Assembly: GCA_911728435.2 (NCBI GenBank)
Contig: OU452211.1
Span: 2,914,001 to 2,978,000 of the forward strand
Source of the DNA: Apoderus coryli
Lineage: Eukaryota > Arthropoda > Insecta > Coleoptera > Attelabidae
DNA: 64,000 nt
Direction of reading: 5' to 3'
Both the position numbers and the translations under genes were made by a program. Positions 24,701-33,928 of the stretch are shown piece by piece (position 1 is the stretch's first letter; every line of letters starts with the position of its first letter). The notes beneath the pieces are model-generated. The model was not told the DNA's origin. It worked only from the letters and a program-made list of their open reading frames with translations, and did no database searches.

Positions 24701-27700
24701 AATTCCTAGTACGTCTTCAGAAAATGTGCTAGCTACAGGCAGTGGTTCCAAAAATGTGTTACTAAGAATGGTTAAAGTGAAGATTTATGGAGAAGATCGA
24801 AAATTTGTAGAAACAGTAGCAATTTGTGATGAAGCTTCTACAGTAACATTAATAGATAGATCTATAACTGATAAGCTACACTTGCAGGGAAAATCTGAAA
24901 CGTTATGCCTTCAGTGGACAAATAATTTCGTATCAGAACATGAAAAATCAATTTGCTTAGATTTACAAATATCTGGAGATTTTCCAAATGCTAAATTGTT
25001 TACCTTGAAGAATGTTAGAACTGTTAATAATTTATCTATGCCTTTACAAATTATAACAGAGGAAGACTGGAAAGCGTATCCATACTTGAGAGACATCCCA
25101 TTTTCAGAAATTAATGAGAGGCCAATGATCCTATTGGGGCAAGATAATATACACCTTACTGTCGCTCGTAAAGTTATACAGGGTCCTGAAAATTCACCTA
25201 TTGCCACAAAAACAAATTTAGGTTACATTATGCATGGAAACCAGGATACTAAAGCACATACGAAACAATTCTATTCATTTCACGTATGCGACGTTCACAA
25301 ATCAGACGAAGAACTTCATCAATTAGTTAAGCAGTCATTCTCATGTGATGCTTTTGGAATATTACCTGAGAAAATTAAAACGACAACTGACGAAATTCGA
25401 GCTACTGAAATTATGAAAAGAACTGCGAAGTATGCTGGACAGAAATATGAAATTGGACTTCTTTGGAAAGCAGACAACATTCACCTACCAGAAAGTAAAA
25501 CAACGGCCATTAGAAGATTAAATTGCATTGAAAGAAGAGTACTTAAAGACTGTAGTTTACGAGAAAAATACAGTGACAAAATTCAAAGTTACGTCAGTCA
25601 AGGATATGCACGAAAACTGTTAAAGGAAGAAGCAAAAATAGAAGGACCAAGGTGCTGGTATTTACCACATTTTCCAGTTGTCAATATTAATAAACCCAAT
25701 AAAGTGAGGTTAGTTTTTGATGCCGCTTCCAAGTCAAATGGTACCAGCTTGAATGATAACCTATTAGCAGGACCAGATCTTTTACAGCCCTTGGTGGAAG
25801 TTTTAATGAAGTTCCGACAGAGAAAAATAGCATTTTGTGCAGATATCAGAGACATGTTTCTTCGTGTTGGAATTCAAAAAGAAGATAGAAGCTCACTACG
25901 ATTTCTTTGGCGAAATAACATCAAGGATAATTACGAAACATATGAGATGCAGTCTATGATATTTGGAGCTTCATGTTCGCCAACATGCGCCCAGTACATT
26001 AAAAATTTGAATGCCTATGATCATACAGAAGATCCTGAAATTATAAATGCTATTACTAAGAAACATTATGTTGACGATTACCTCGACTGTACAGATGATG
26101 AAGAAGCTGCTTTAAGAAGAATAATTGAAGTTAAAAGAATTCAGAAATTGGGTGGTTTTGACCTGGTTGGTTGGATTTCAAACTCTGAAAACGTCATGAA
26201 ATCATTATCGGAAAACGATGAATTTTGTAAGGATTTATGTAATAGTGATTATTCAATTCAACGCGTACTCGGTCTATTTTGGGATTCTAAGATTGACATC
26301 ATTTGTTTTAAAGTAAAGATGGACTGTATTGAATTTACTCAAGATTGTCGACCTACCAAACGTCAATTTTTGAGATTTGTTATGGCTGTTTTTGATCCAC
26401 TTGGTCTAGTAGTAAATTTAACAATACGGGGAAGAATATTTATACAGGATATATGGCGTAGCGGAATAGGATGGGATGATTCTATTGATGTCGAATTATT
26501 TAGAGAGTGGACAATCTGGTTGAACGATCTTCGACAAGTATCTGAACTAAAAATACCAAGATGTTACTGTGAACAGATCCCTACCGCTAAACAAATAGAA
26601 CTACACATATTTTGTGACGCTAGTAAACAAGCATTTGCTAGTGTTGCATATTTAAGAGTTGTAGGTAGAAATGACAATGTTGATGTTGCTTTAATTATGG
26701 CAAAAGCTCGTGTAGCGCCTACAAAACCAATTTCGATACCTCGTTTGGAGTTACAAGCGGCGTTGATGGGAAGTCGTTTAAAAACTACTGTCTGGAATAC
26801 TTTAGAAATTAAAATTAACAAACTTTATATGTGGACGGATTCGACAACTGTATTATATTGGATAAAAGGCGATGGACGAAAATTAGGACAGTTTGAAGCA
26901 CATCGCATTGGTGAAATCCAAGAACTTACCGATTCATCCGACTGGCACTGGGTTACCGATTCATCCGACTGGCACTGGGTTCCTTCATCTCAAAACGCAG
27001 CTGATCTCGCAACAAGGGTTCATGACAAAGATCACAACATTATGACAGATTTTAAGAAATGGTATGCTGGTCCAGAATTTTTGTTATCAACGGATAAAAC
27101 GTATGGCCTTCTAAAAACTTTGGTAAAAATTTAATAGAAGGTGAAGCAAATAATGAAGTTCAGCTTTTAACATTTCAGAATTGTAAACTTCAAAATTCTA
27201 GCTCTCATTTACCTGACATTTCTAGATTTTCAAAATGGTCACGCTTAATAAGAGCCACAGCTTACGTATTTAAATATGCCAGAATTTTGATATCTAAGAA
27301 ATTAAAAAATAAGAACGTTCCTAAAGAATTGACAACAGCGGATGTACAAGAAGCAGAATTAAAATGGGTTAAGCAATGTCAGTGGGATTCGTTTCATGAA
27401 GATATAGAAATTCTGACCAATAATAAAATGTTAAAGCCCAATAGTGCACTAAAAGCATTATCACCGATATTAGACAGTGACGGACTACTTAAAATAAGAG
27501 GAAGGATTGATCTTGCACCCAACAACGTACAAATTACAAAACGACCATTAATTTTGGCACCTAAACATAGATATACGCAACTTTTACTGCAAAAATATCA
27601 CGATGACTATAATCACCAAGGGATTGAAACAGTTTTAAATGAAGTTAGGCAGAGATTTTGGATTTTGAAAGGACGCGTAGCAGTAAAAGCCGCCTTTAAA

Positions 27701-30700
27701 AAGTGTCAGAAATGTCGAGTTGCAAAAGCGAAACCAGAACATCCTGAAATGGGTCAACTTCCTGCAGTTAGACTTACACCGAATATCCAGCCGTTCACTT
27801 ACTGCGGTGTCGATTATTTCGGACCTATGTATGTATCAGTCGGAAGACGACGTGAAAAAAGATGGGGTGTACTATTTACATGCTTAACTGTAAGAGCCGT
27901 ACATTTAGAAGTTGCTCATTCGTTAACGGCTGATTCGGCTATAATGGCTGTGAGAAGAATGGCGTCAAGAAGAATTCAGCCCCGGGTGATTTACTCCGAT
28001 AACGGCACGAATTTTCGAGGAGGAGCTGAAGAATTAAGACAAGCTTTAAACAATTTAGACCAGGAAAAAATGAGACAAGTATTGTTAAACTCTCATATAG
28101 ATTGGAAATTTTTGCCTGCAGGTGCACTTCATATGGCCGGAGTGTGGGAGAGATTAATTCGTTCAGTAAAATCATCTCTAAAGAACGTGTTACATGGACA
28201 AGTTTTAAAAGATGAGTTATTACTTACCTTATTCGCTGAGGTTGAGAACATTATAAATTCACGACCATTAACGAAAGTTTCCGGAGATCCTGATGATTTA
28301 GAGTCACTAACGCCTAACCATTTTCTTCGAGGAACTTCGAATAATTTAAATTATTATGGTCCACTTACTACTGATCTAAGAAAAGAATGGAGGAAGTCCC
28401 AAAATTTAGTAGAATCATTTTGGAAACGATGGACTAAAGACTATTTACCGACCTTGAACAGACGATCGAAATGGAATAAAGATGGCAAACCAATTAACGA
28501 AGGAGACATTGTGGTAGTGGTTGACGAAAGTGCTCCACGGAAATCGTGGAAACTTGCGAAGGTATTGACTCTTTTTCCCGGTCCTGACGGAAAAGTCAGA
28601 GTTGTAGATTTGAAGACAGCATCAGGCATATTCCGTCGGCCAGTAGCAAAGTTATGTCGGATTGATATGGACAATTGATATTGTCGAGTGGTGGAAGAAA
28701 TGTTAAATATTTAGTTAATAATAATAGTTTAGTCCCTGTATGTTAATGTATTGTTACATTGTTATTGTGGGAATAGGAGAAAATGTCATGTCAGTTAAGA
28801 TAAAAAAGTCAGTCATAAATAAAATATTTGCCAATATCCAATACGTCTTTAAAACATACTATATTCAGACATAAAGGCTATACGACAGTCTTTTACATCC
28901 AGAGCCCATAATTACTCGATGGGTAACATGGATTAAGGCCGCGATATTCTACGCAGACCATTTTGAAGCCATCAAAGACTTAGTTTTAGATTTAGAAGAC
29001 AATTCACAGTGTGTAGTGCAAAGTCAAGCAGTATTAAAAATGTAAATTTAGCTACGGAACTTGTTTTTATTAAGGTTAATTTTAGTTTTATACCAGATAT
29101 AATAACTTCGTTAGAATGTAGGAATATAAGTTTAAGAGAATCAATTAAAAGTGTTAAAACTTTTTCCGACAAATGGAAAAAAGTTCCCGGTGATATAGGA
29201 AATTAAGTAGAAGTAAACTCGAAGTTATTGTAGGAAAGAATGAAGGCTTTAAGTATTTAATGGAGGTCAAAAATATTTTTGATACTAAACCATCCAACGA
29301 AGTAATACCTTGGCCTTATAACTTACTACCCAAATTAAAATATTGCCAGATCACATCGGTAGATGTACAAACATATTTTTACAGACAGAAGGCAAACACT
29401 TTTATCGGAAATTTTTAAAAATATATCGTTATAAATGCATTTTATACTATTTCAGGTTAAAAATTTTACCTATTATATTTTTCTTTTAATTTTACTTAAA
29501 ATAAATAATTTTTGTAAGAGTCGGCGTTTCTTTATTTCAATTTTTCCATGTTATATTCAAGGCATATAATTGCATATTTTGACAAATAAATGCATATTGT
29601 TGCATATTTCAAAGAAAAACTATGCATATATTTTAACTGAATTGACGTGCATATATTCCGCCCTTTACTCATAAGGTTTCAAAGTATGTGTTTTTAATAA
29701 AGGTTTTTTGGAGGTGAAATTGCACTTCGCTAACGTTGATTATTGAAACACCTTATATTGTACACTGAATGCAAAACCGTACTGAAAATTAAGGACACAA
29801 TTTCGTTCTAAACTTTTTTTCATTTTCAAAGTCACTCTGTAAGTTGTTCAGTGTTATTTTCTCCTGTTTTGGTTTCTGTCCATATTTTAAGAGATGGTGG
29901 CTATAATATAACGAGGCTGTAGCTGCAAAATATTTTATTTTCATCTTAACAACTCACTATTATTCGAAACAGTATCGAAAGTCTTTATGTATGAGAACTC
30001 TGGAGCCATTTATTTTAGATTTGATTGGCGCATAGATTCTTCACCTGGTACGATCTTCTTTTGTAGCAGCAGAATTGTCAAATTATGGAGTAACTAAAAT
30101 GAAAAAGACTTTTTAGGGACAAAACATTCATGTAGTATTCAATGTATGTTCTGTGCTCACAAAAAATCACATGGCTATTCTTAGTATCAGCATCGATGTA
30201 TTTTGGGACAGCAAACAATTTTTGAGGAAACCCTTCGAAACATTGTTGCCACATGACTTTTTGAGACAATGTCGCGTTCATCATTTTTGGAGACACTTTC
30301 AGATCTTTGGAACACTCAAACAGACGACTGGCAATACTGTAAACGTGTTTAGATTTTCCTGTTTTTAAGGGATCTGAAGTTTATAAACGAGTCTACTTCT
30401 AACCTAACACACAATTCATGCACATTTTTTTTTTGGATTAATGTTCTTGATGATTATGAATGTTAAGTGGATGTTTCCCTGGGTGACACGACGTTTTTGG
30501 TGCAGCTGCTCATGGATCGTCGCTAAGACTCACCTGCCCACATTTGGATTCTCCATACCCACGCAAAAATTGTCGACTGATTGCTGAAAACCAAAGCGAA
30601 ATCGGCAAGTCACTTGTATGAAAATCTTTACATGAAACTGATTTGAGGCTCCAAGAGTTATCAGTCTCGTTATATTCTATCCACACCCTGTATATATTAA

Positions 30701-30928
30701 GATTGTGAAATGCTTTTTTTTAATTATACATTAAAATGGTTTGTTGTGTTGATAATAATGATGATAAGTAGATTGAAAAATATTTGCAGTAACTTTCAAG
30801 AAAATTCTTATTTGCAGGCCAGAGATGCTCTAAGTAGGGTGGAAGAATTAGAAACGTCTAATACACATCTACTCAAACGATTGGATAAACTGAAAACGGC
30901 AAAATCTACACTTTTAAAGGAGCTTTGA
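15705..30928 (+). CDS. LRRFIP: LRRFIP-family (Flightless-I interacting) coiled-coil protein
   Basis: LRRFIP proteins are cytoplasmic coiled-coil adaptors that bind the leucine-rich repeats of Flightless-I and act in actin and signalling control (family knowledge). Exons: 15705-15785, 20107-20343, 20544-20653, 20707-20990, 21502-21663, 21730-21914, then a last exon. With the conserved last exon 30818-30928 the product is 389 residues. Landmarks are SSAEDQALDQIAKE, then RAEAREIRMRELERQQKE, a Ser-rich stretch, long heptad-rich coiled coil (KREHREKCREHDQLKRL, ISHLRLELEEERSKRRKSS) and the C-terminal LETSNTHLLKRLDKLK motif. The start ATG at 15705 follows CCCC and opens the conserved N-terminus. An alternative first exon (19587) and two alternative last exons (22094, 22333) keep the same phase. 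The intron before the conserved last exon is swollen by nested transposons. The 66-nt intron 21664-21729 is also free of stops. Confidence 0.92.
15786..19586. other. first LRRFIP intron, upstream part
   Basis: About 3.8 kb of AT-rich intron, dense in TAGGTACCTA/ACCTACC motifs (for example 15955-16065, 17279-17291). A probable small transposon starts at TATACAGGGTGTC (18514-18526) and may end at GACACCTTATA near 18763. No convincing protein remnant was found. Confidence 0.6.
19587..19811 (+). CDS. LRRFIP: probable alternative first coding exon of LRRFIP
   Basis: An ATG at 19587 opens 75 codons that end exactly at a good donor (GAA|GTAAGT, 19812) in phase 0. That is the phase needed to join the exon at 20107. 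The peptide is acidic and Ser/Asn-rich (DDDFSLALNEH, TDLDDESDVINKF), which is not what random AT-rich intron usually gives. Vertebrate LRRFIP genes are known to use different N-termini. The promoter was not identified. This is inference from phase, donor and composition. Confidence 0.65.
21040..21480 (+). repeat. short copy of a dispersed repeat shared with the Ocrl intron
   Basis: Three blocks are collinear, in reverse orientation, with the Ocrl intron copy: GGCTATTAGTTTCATGA (about 21199), AGTAGTTTTAAAAAAAATCT with CTGTCTGTATCCACGATAAC (21265-21306), and ATATGGAGAGCT followed by CTCGAGGGCAACAG (about 21444-21475). The copy sits in the intron 20991-21501 and lacks the internal array seen in the Ocrl copy. 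Confidence 0.8.
22094..22162 (+). CDS. LRRFIP: alternative last coding exon 1 of LRRFIP
   Basis: It follows the acceptor TTTTTATTTCCAG and is in phase with the exon ending at 21914. It encodes 22 residues, acidic and Ser-rich (DSHNSLTDISSTEESESLS), then TAA. An AATAAAAT lies just after the stop. It may be a genuine short isoform end. Confidence 0.6.
   Translation, partial: DSHNSLTDISSTEESESLSMSY
22333..22437 (+). CDS. LRRFIP: alternative last coding exon 2 of LRRFIP
   Basis: It follows an acceptor-like TTATTTATGTTAG in phase 0. It encodes 34 residues that continue a coiled coil (NQQIALVEASNLALNEQHKR) and end RQSLGAL-stop. The heptad-like composition supports real coding rather than chance. 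The acceptor is weaker than its neighbours. Confidence 0.65.
   Translation, partial: VGNLNQQIALVEASNLALNEQHKRLLQRQSLGAL
22937..23133 (+). repeat. 5' LTR of the BEL element
   Basis: 197 bp, TG...CA bordered, identical to the copy at 28701. The internal AATAAA (ATAAATAAAATATT, about 23053) may be the poly(A) signal. Confidence 0.95.
23217..27134 (+). CDS. BEL/Pao gag-pol: gag, zinc knuckles, protease, RT, RNase H
   Basis: The frame is open from 23064, inside the LTR. The first sensible start is the ATG at 23217 (MDNIEPSD), giving 1305 residues. In order: a charged coiled-coil gag N-terminus, the DUF1759-like gag block (YFDGNPEEWPVFISQF), two Cys-rich knuckles (CPYCDGKGHKIRDC, CFSCLRSKHRTGNC), an aspartic protease region (CDEASTVTLIDRS), RT with the catalytic YVDDYLDC, the Pao-specific block (FDPLGLVVNLTIRGRIFIQD) and RNase H (FCDASKQAFASVAY, MWTDSTTVLYWIKG). 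A 27-bp direct duplication repeats DSSDWHWV near the RNase H end. The frame stops at 27134 before integrase. Confidence 0.93.
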   Translation: MDNIEPSDAKILESSRQEKSKPVSSISSFHGFPLMQTVAEVHNNTDLTSSKKTHSKAISKGNSKQSVKSSELRRRQKALEGEKLRQKIEIQKIEIQKIESKMEAQKLQDQLKILEMENEIEELADNSDIDSSVCTHNLIDDIESVTSIQKTSKWVEELNSNEGHLSKSREIENSDIKVLCDSISKAFNTISNTADQKINDKFITRQVVERDFPYFDGNPEEWPVFISQFNRISAMCDYSNEEKIVKLQKCLKGQAKLAVSGMMLSPQNVDLVIDTLKMRFGRSDIIIKKLISKIKTYPQIKEYQLELLINFSSHVSSLTATIKSLGQPEHLKNPEVLECLVHKIPDTLKLRWGEEIRRCCEKVDLSIFADFIVDIAKSACYVSTPKFDIQRPQKIKPYESSFITSDIEDLICPYCDGKGHKIRDCRKLTNDDVKTRWEIVSKKKLCFSCLRSKHRTGNCRLKRSCNVDGCRRMHNKLLHTENQTYEVRREQNNGEIPSTSSENVLATGSGSKNVLLRMVKVKIYGEDRKFVETVAICDEASTVTLIDRSITDKLHLQGKSETLCLQWTNNFVSEHEKSICLDLQISGDFPNAKLFTLKNVRTVNNLSMPLQIITEEDWKAYPYLRDIPFSEINERPMILLGQDNIHLTVARKVIQGPENSPIATKTNLGYIMHGNQDTKAHTKQFYSFHVCDVHKSDEELHQLVKQSFSCDAFGILPEKIKTTTDEIRATEIMKRTAKYAGQKYEIGLLWKADNIHLPESKTTAIRRLNCIERRVLKDCSLREKYSDKIQSYVSQGYARKLLKEEAKIEGPRCWYLPHFPVVNINKPNKVRLVFDAASKSNGTSLNDNLLAGPDLLQPLVEVLMKFRQRKIAFCADIRDMFLRVGIQKEDRSSLRFLWRNNIKDNYETYEMQSMIFGASCSPTCAQYIKNLNAYDHTEDPEIINAITKKHYVDDYLDCTDDEEAALRRIIEVKRIQKLGGFDLVGWISNSENVMKSLSENDEFCKDLCNSDYSIQRVLGLFWDSKIDIICFKVKMDCIEFTQDCRPTKRQFLRFVMAVFDPLGLVVNLTIRGRIFIQDIWRSGIGWDDSIDVELFREWTIWLNDLRQVSELKIPRCYCEQIPTAKQIELHIFCDASKQAFASVAYLRVVGRNDNVDVALIMAKARVAPTKPISIPRLELQAALMGSRLKTTVWNTLEIKINKLYMWTDSTTVLYWIKGDGRKLGQFEAHRIGEIQELTDSSDWHWVTDSSDWHWVPSSQNAADLATRVHDKDHNIMTDFKKWYAGPEFLLSTDKTYGLLKTLVKI
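26928..26981 (+). repeat. 27-bp in-frame tandem duplication in BEL RNase H
   Basis: ACCGATTCATCCGACTGGCA and the seven bases after it occur twice head to tail (26928-26954, 26955-26981) with no mismatch. The peptide TDSSDWHWV is therefore repeated without breaking the frame. Confidence 0.95.
27135..28678 (+). CDS. BEL/Pao integrase segment (next frame)
   Basis: The reading frame resumes at about 27125 in the -1 frame relative to gag-pol (NLIEGEANNEVQ), with an internal ATG at 27287. It contains the HHCC-type zinc finger (HDDYNHQGIETVL, CQKCRVAKAKPEH), the integrase core (VDYFGPMYV, IYSDNGTNFRGG, the AGVWERLIRSVK region with the catalytic glutamate) and the DUF5641-like C-terminal domain (NEGDIVVVVDE, PRKSWKLAKV). 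It ends 22 bp before the right LTR. BEL elements normally encode this in one frame with RT. Confidence 0.92.
28701..28897 (+). repeat. 3' LTR of the BEL element
   Basis: Identical to the 5' LTR. It is followed directly by the TCCAG target duplication and the resumed hAT frame. Confidence 0.95.
29758..30690 (-). other. decayed transposon-like DNA of unknown class
   Basis: The minus-strand end near 30690 reads TATACAGGGTGTGG, the transposon-end motif seen across the window. The minus frame 30296-30078 gives SQKVMWQQCFEGFPQKLF and RTYIEYYMNVL, which recalls DDE transposases only faintly. I could not assign a family. Confidence 0.35.
30818..30928 (+). CDS. LRRFIP: conserved last coding exon of LRRFIP
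   Basis: The acceptor CTTATTTGCAG precedes a phase-0 exon encoding ARDALSRVEELETSNTHLL, KRLDKLKTAKSTLLKEL, then TGA. This is the C-terminus conserved from insects to vertebrates (ELE-SN-HL-KRL-K-K). It lies 8.9 kb from the exon ending at 21914 because of the nested transposons. Confidence 0.9.
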   Translation, partial: ARDALSRVEELETSNTHLLKRLDKLKTAKSTLLKEL

Positions 30929-32578
30929 CATTTGGATTGATCATAACAAATAACTTTTTGTTTTGTTAAAGAATTAATCACACGTGAATGGATATTATAA
31001 AGAGATACTGTTAATGTTTTTTTCTTTAATATATTAAAGTGATTTACCATCCATATAAACTACAAAAGTGATTCCTAATTTTATTATTACATATATAACT
31101 AACTGCAGTCTTGTTTCCGATAAACTGTTTTACTGTACAGGGTGTCCGAAATTTGTTTGTGTGGATATCTTAAGAAAGTACTGGGGATGTCATGAGCTGT
31201 TATTTTGTAAAACTAACCAACAACGGTATTTTTTGAAATCTTAACATAATTTATCGGAAAAAGGACTTGTTTAAAAAACAAATTTGTAGTCATGCTAATT
31301 TAAATTATATTTTCCTTGTCAATAGTTCTATATCAATTTTATTATTGTTTTTGTAATACTTGCGTATCTACTACCTTTAATAGTTCTTGTGAGATTGCTG
31401 TAATCTATTTTTTGGTATTTTATGCAACGAGTTAATGAAACGCGCGGCGAGATGCATATAAATTGCAGAATAGCGATATATTTTGATATAGCAGAACAAT
31501 GTATCGATGATTTCGATATACCGACATTTTGTTCGATATATCATTGATTGATGTTATAGTAAAACAACAAAATAAATAGTATTTTGATTCAGAAAATAGA
31601 AAACTATACACTGAAGTTTATAATTCCGACGTTTTGTTAAAATAATGGATAACAAATAGAAAGGAATACAATGATTCCCTATTAAGGGAATAAGCCTACA
31701 TCAAAAAATTTAGTTACTAAAGTGGTAGAGTCAAGTATTTTACCAAGCTTTGCGCCCTGTTCTTCTCACCACAACGTTGTCGGATTCCAGAAATCTCATC
31801 TTTTTTTTTAATGAAATTTTTAATTTATCCTAAGTTTCATTTTTAATGTAATGTGTCATAGTTTGTAATATTTTAACGAAATCATTCTCAAAATGTATGT
31901 TAGTTATTAATCCTCCTTGTCATTGAACAGTTTTATCTTGGCCGCTCAATTTTCAAATAATAGAACTCATTTAATGCAAGTATGTACCTGTATTGTCGGA
32001 TCAATTGAATTTCTTTTGATGTACCTAGTAGGTATTTATTTGTACTGGCTTAAGCAGCAAATGTATTTCTGCCACACAACCTTATACGTTGTCCACACAA
32101 CAGACTACATAATACGCACTTTGATTTAAACATGGAACGGCGGTATCAGTTAATTCACCAACCTCACTTGATTTTTTGTTTCAAATGGAGGCACAAATTG
32201 TTATTGGTGAGACATAATTTGTCACATAGTTGTGAAAAAAATCAACTTTTTAAAGGAGTAAAGGTTTCCTGACTATATTTGCAGACCGCTAATTTCCTCG
32301 GCTTGATATAAAAAATTATTGTAGATTGTATTTAGTTTTATAACATTGTTTGTACATATTTTGATTGTGATTATTTTTTTTTTTGTATATTTGAAATAAT
32401 CATGGTAAAAGGTATTTGAAAATAAAAGCTAATTTATAATTTAACCAGTCTTATTCTTTCAAAGCAAGATTACTTAACCAAACTCTCAAACTAGACTGAA
32501 AGAAAAGACAAAAGTAATTTAGTTAAAAAAAAACAAATTTACTTATAATAATAAAGTTTTTTATTAAATTATTTTACA
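30929..32578. other. intergenic between LRRFIP and RpS15A (tail-to-tail)
   Basis: It holds the LRRFIP 3' UTR and AT-rich DNA with a TACAGGGTGTCC end at 31136-31147. No gene was recognised. A probable RpS15A poly(A) signal (AATAAA on the minus strand) is at 32560-32565. Confidence 0.6.
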
Positions 32579-33928
32579 CTAAAAGAAAAATCCAAGAATT
32601 TTCCCTCCTAAGTGTTTTCTTCTAGCTTCTTCATGGTCCATAATACCACCGCTTGTTGTCAGTACTACGTAGCTAAAAAAATATCCAAATACATAAAACT
32701 GCCATATTTGATTTACAATTACACATTTCATAAAATGTTTAAGCAAGTAAAGAAAACTAATTTACACGCCTTGGCCCTAGCTACGCCATCATCCTTCATA
32801 TAAATTTTCATACTACAACTACATTAAAGCAGTGAGGTGAACTTCTGTAACTGACGAAGTTTTAAAGTAATTCAAATATCTAAGTTTATAGTAAAGTCGA
32901 CAGCCTTTCTCTTTGGTCAGGGAACTATTTGAATATTCGTGTACATATGTGATGTTCTTTTGTGATTCTCCTTAGAGGTCGGGCTAAACATTTTGGCCAA
33001 GAACAAGCTATTTACTGTTTTTACTGCAACCCTATGTGGTAAACAAAAAACAACCCTAGGAAGCCAAAGAATTGATTAGTATCTGTGAAAACCATTCCAG
33101 CAAGATCTACTAGGTGAAGGCATAGTTTATTACCGAATATCTCAAAAACCAACCGATATCTTAAGATCAGGCAAAGCTGCTATCAAACAAAAGCGAACAT
33201 TGATTATTAAAACACAAATCTCTAACTATAAACTTCTCGCCACATAAGGCACTAGAATATCATGTAATAATCTCCTTATTAGCTTCTTTAATGCCTAATT
33301 TACGATTCCTATCTTTATAATCCAATCTTCGATCAAATATTTTCATTCCAAAGTGCGAACGAAAAGTAAAAAAAAAAGACATGGGGTGGAAGCTTGAAAA
33401 ACAGAAAATCTGTTAAATTACATTGAATGTCTTGAAGTAAACGGAGCTGAGCAAAAATATTAACCTCCAGATAATAACAAAACGTTATTATAGTGGTTGT
33501 TAAAACATTGTCAGCACGGAACATCAACGTTAATTTACCTGCATTTCTTAACAAGTTTTGAATTAGTTACAAAACCATTACTCATGACCTACAGGAAATT
33601 TAAACCTACTTAAAATAATATGTACTTACCCAAACTGTCTAGAAGGTAATAAATTGTTAGTCCATTTTTCAATATGTGTGATTGGTACATCGAATCGCGG
33701 TGATATGACACCACATTTGTTTATCCTACCAGTAAGATTTACAACAATTTTACCACTTCGGTGGTCATCTACAATTTCAAATTCACCGATATATCCATGC
33801 TTCATCATAACAGTTAAAAACTTTACTATAACTTTTGAACAGGGACGAATAAGAACCTGTCTTTTGCCCCGTTTCTCGGCATTGTTGATGGATTTTAAGG
33901 CGTCACTTAATACATTCATTCGTACCAT
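32579..33928 (-). CDS. RpS15A: 40S ribosomal protein S15a (uS8), complete
   Basis: This is a core protein of the small ribosomal subunit. Two coding exons on the minus strand, 33928-33630 and 32672-32579, join through GG|C to exactly 130 residues, the family's usual length. [20 protein letters not shown] opens the protein and [14 protein letters not shown] closes it. The body ([49 protein letters not shown]) is near identical to animal homologues. The 957-bp intron shows no open protein. RP introns often hold snoRNAs, but I could not identify box motifs. A 5'-UTR exon lies upstream. Confidence 0.98.

Larger units (their letters stand above)
22937..28897 (+). mobile_element. BEL/Pao LTR retrotransposon, nearly complete
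   Basis: Two 197-bp LTRs (22937-23133 and 28701-28897), identical base for base as far as I can read, start TGTTAAATATT and end CTTTTACA. The flanking 5-bp duplication TCCAG is present at 22932-22936 and 28898-28902. A probable primer-binding site (TTGGTCCATTCGAGC) follows the left LTR, and a purine tract (GGTGGAAGAAA) precedes the right LTR. The internal coding region shows gag, protease, RT, RNase H and integrase in BEL/Pao order. One frame break separates RNase H from integrase. Identical LTRs imply a recent insertion. Confidence 0.96.
22813..29206 (+). pseudogene. C-terminal hAT-like transposase remnant, interrupted by BEL
   Basis: A plus-strand frame upstream of the BEL (LVNKLISNVKKVFLKAPLR, REKLPGVSLPP) continues without loss downstream of it (EPIITRWVTWIKAAIFY). 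The BEL therefore landed inside the reading frame. The frame breaks again near 29030, where a one-base shift separates SQAVLK from NVNLATELVFIKVNFSF, and it decays after 29206. The sequence resembles the transposase C-terminal family common in arthropod genomes. The assignment rests on my recognition plus the hAT ends. Confidence 0.75.
22705..29667 (+). mobile_element. hAT-superfamily element, internally deleted and split by BEL
   Basis: The 8-bp target-site duplication CTCATAAG is present at 22697-22704 and 29668-29675. The terminal inverted repeats TAAAGGGCGGAATATATGCA and its complement match over 20 bp, and both ends are rich in TGCATAT subterminal repeats. An 8-bp duplication is the hAT signature (established). 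Without the BEL insertion the element is only about 1 kb, with room for just the C-terminal part of a transposase. Confidence 0.9.
22540..29752. mobile_element. outer foldback element split by the nested insertions
   Basis: The left arm (about 22540-22696) starts GGTTGTCCCAAAAATCAACG. The right arm (about 29676-29752) reads back as GGTGTTTCAATAATCAACG. The inner ends ACACATACTTTGAAAC and GTTTCAAAGTATGTGT are perfect inverted copies flanking the hAT target site. Without the inserts it would be about 250 bp. It has no coding capacity. Its TA-flanked GG(T)TG ends resemble the TACAGGGTG elements elsewhere. Confidence 0.65.

Noticed and set aside
30078..30296. Minus-strand frame that vaguely resembles a Tc1/mariner or other DDE transposase
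   Set aside because: Only short resemblance with no catalytic motifs and broken frames around it. Kept only as unclassified decayed DNA.
32673..33629. Possible snoRNA in the RpS15A intron
   Set aside because: RP introns often host snoRNAs, but I found no convincing C/D or H/ACA box pair on the minus strand.
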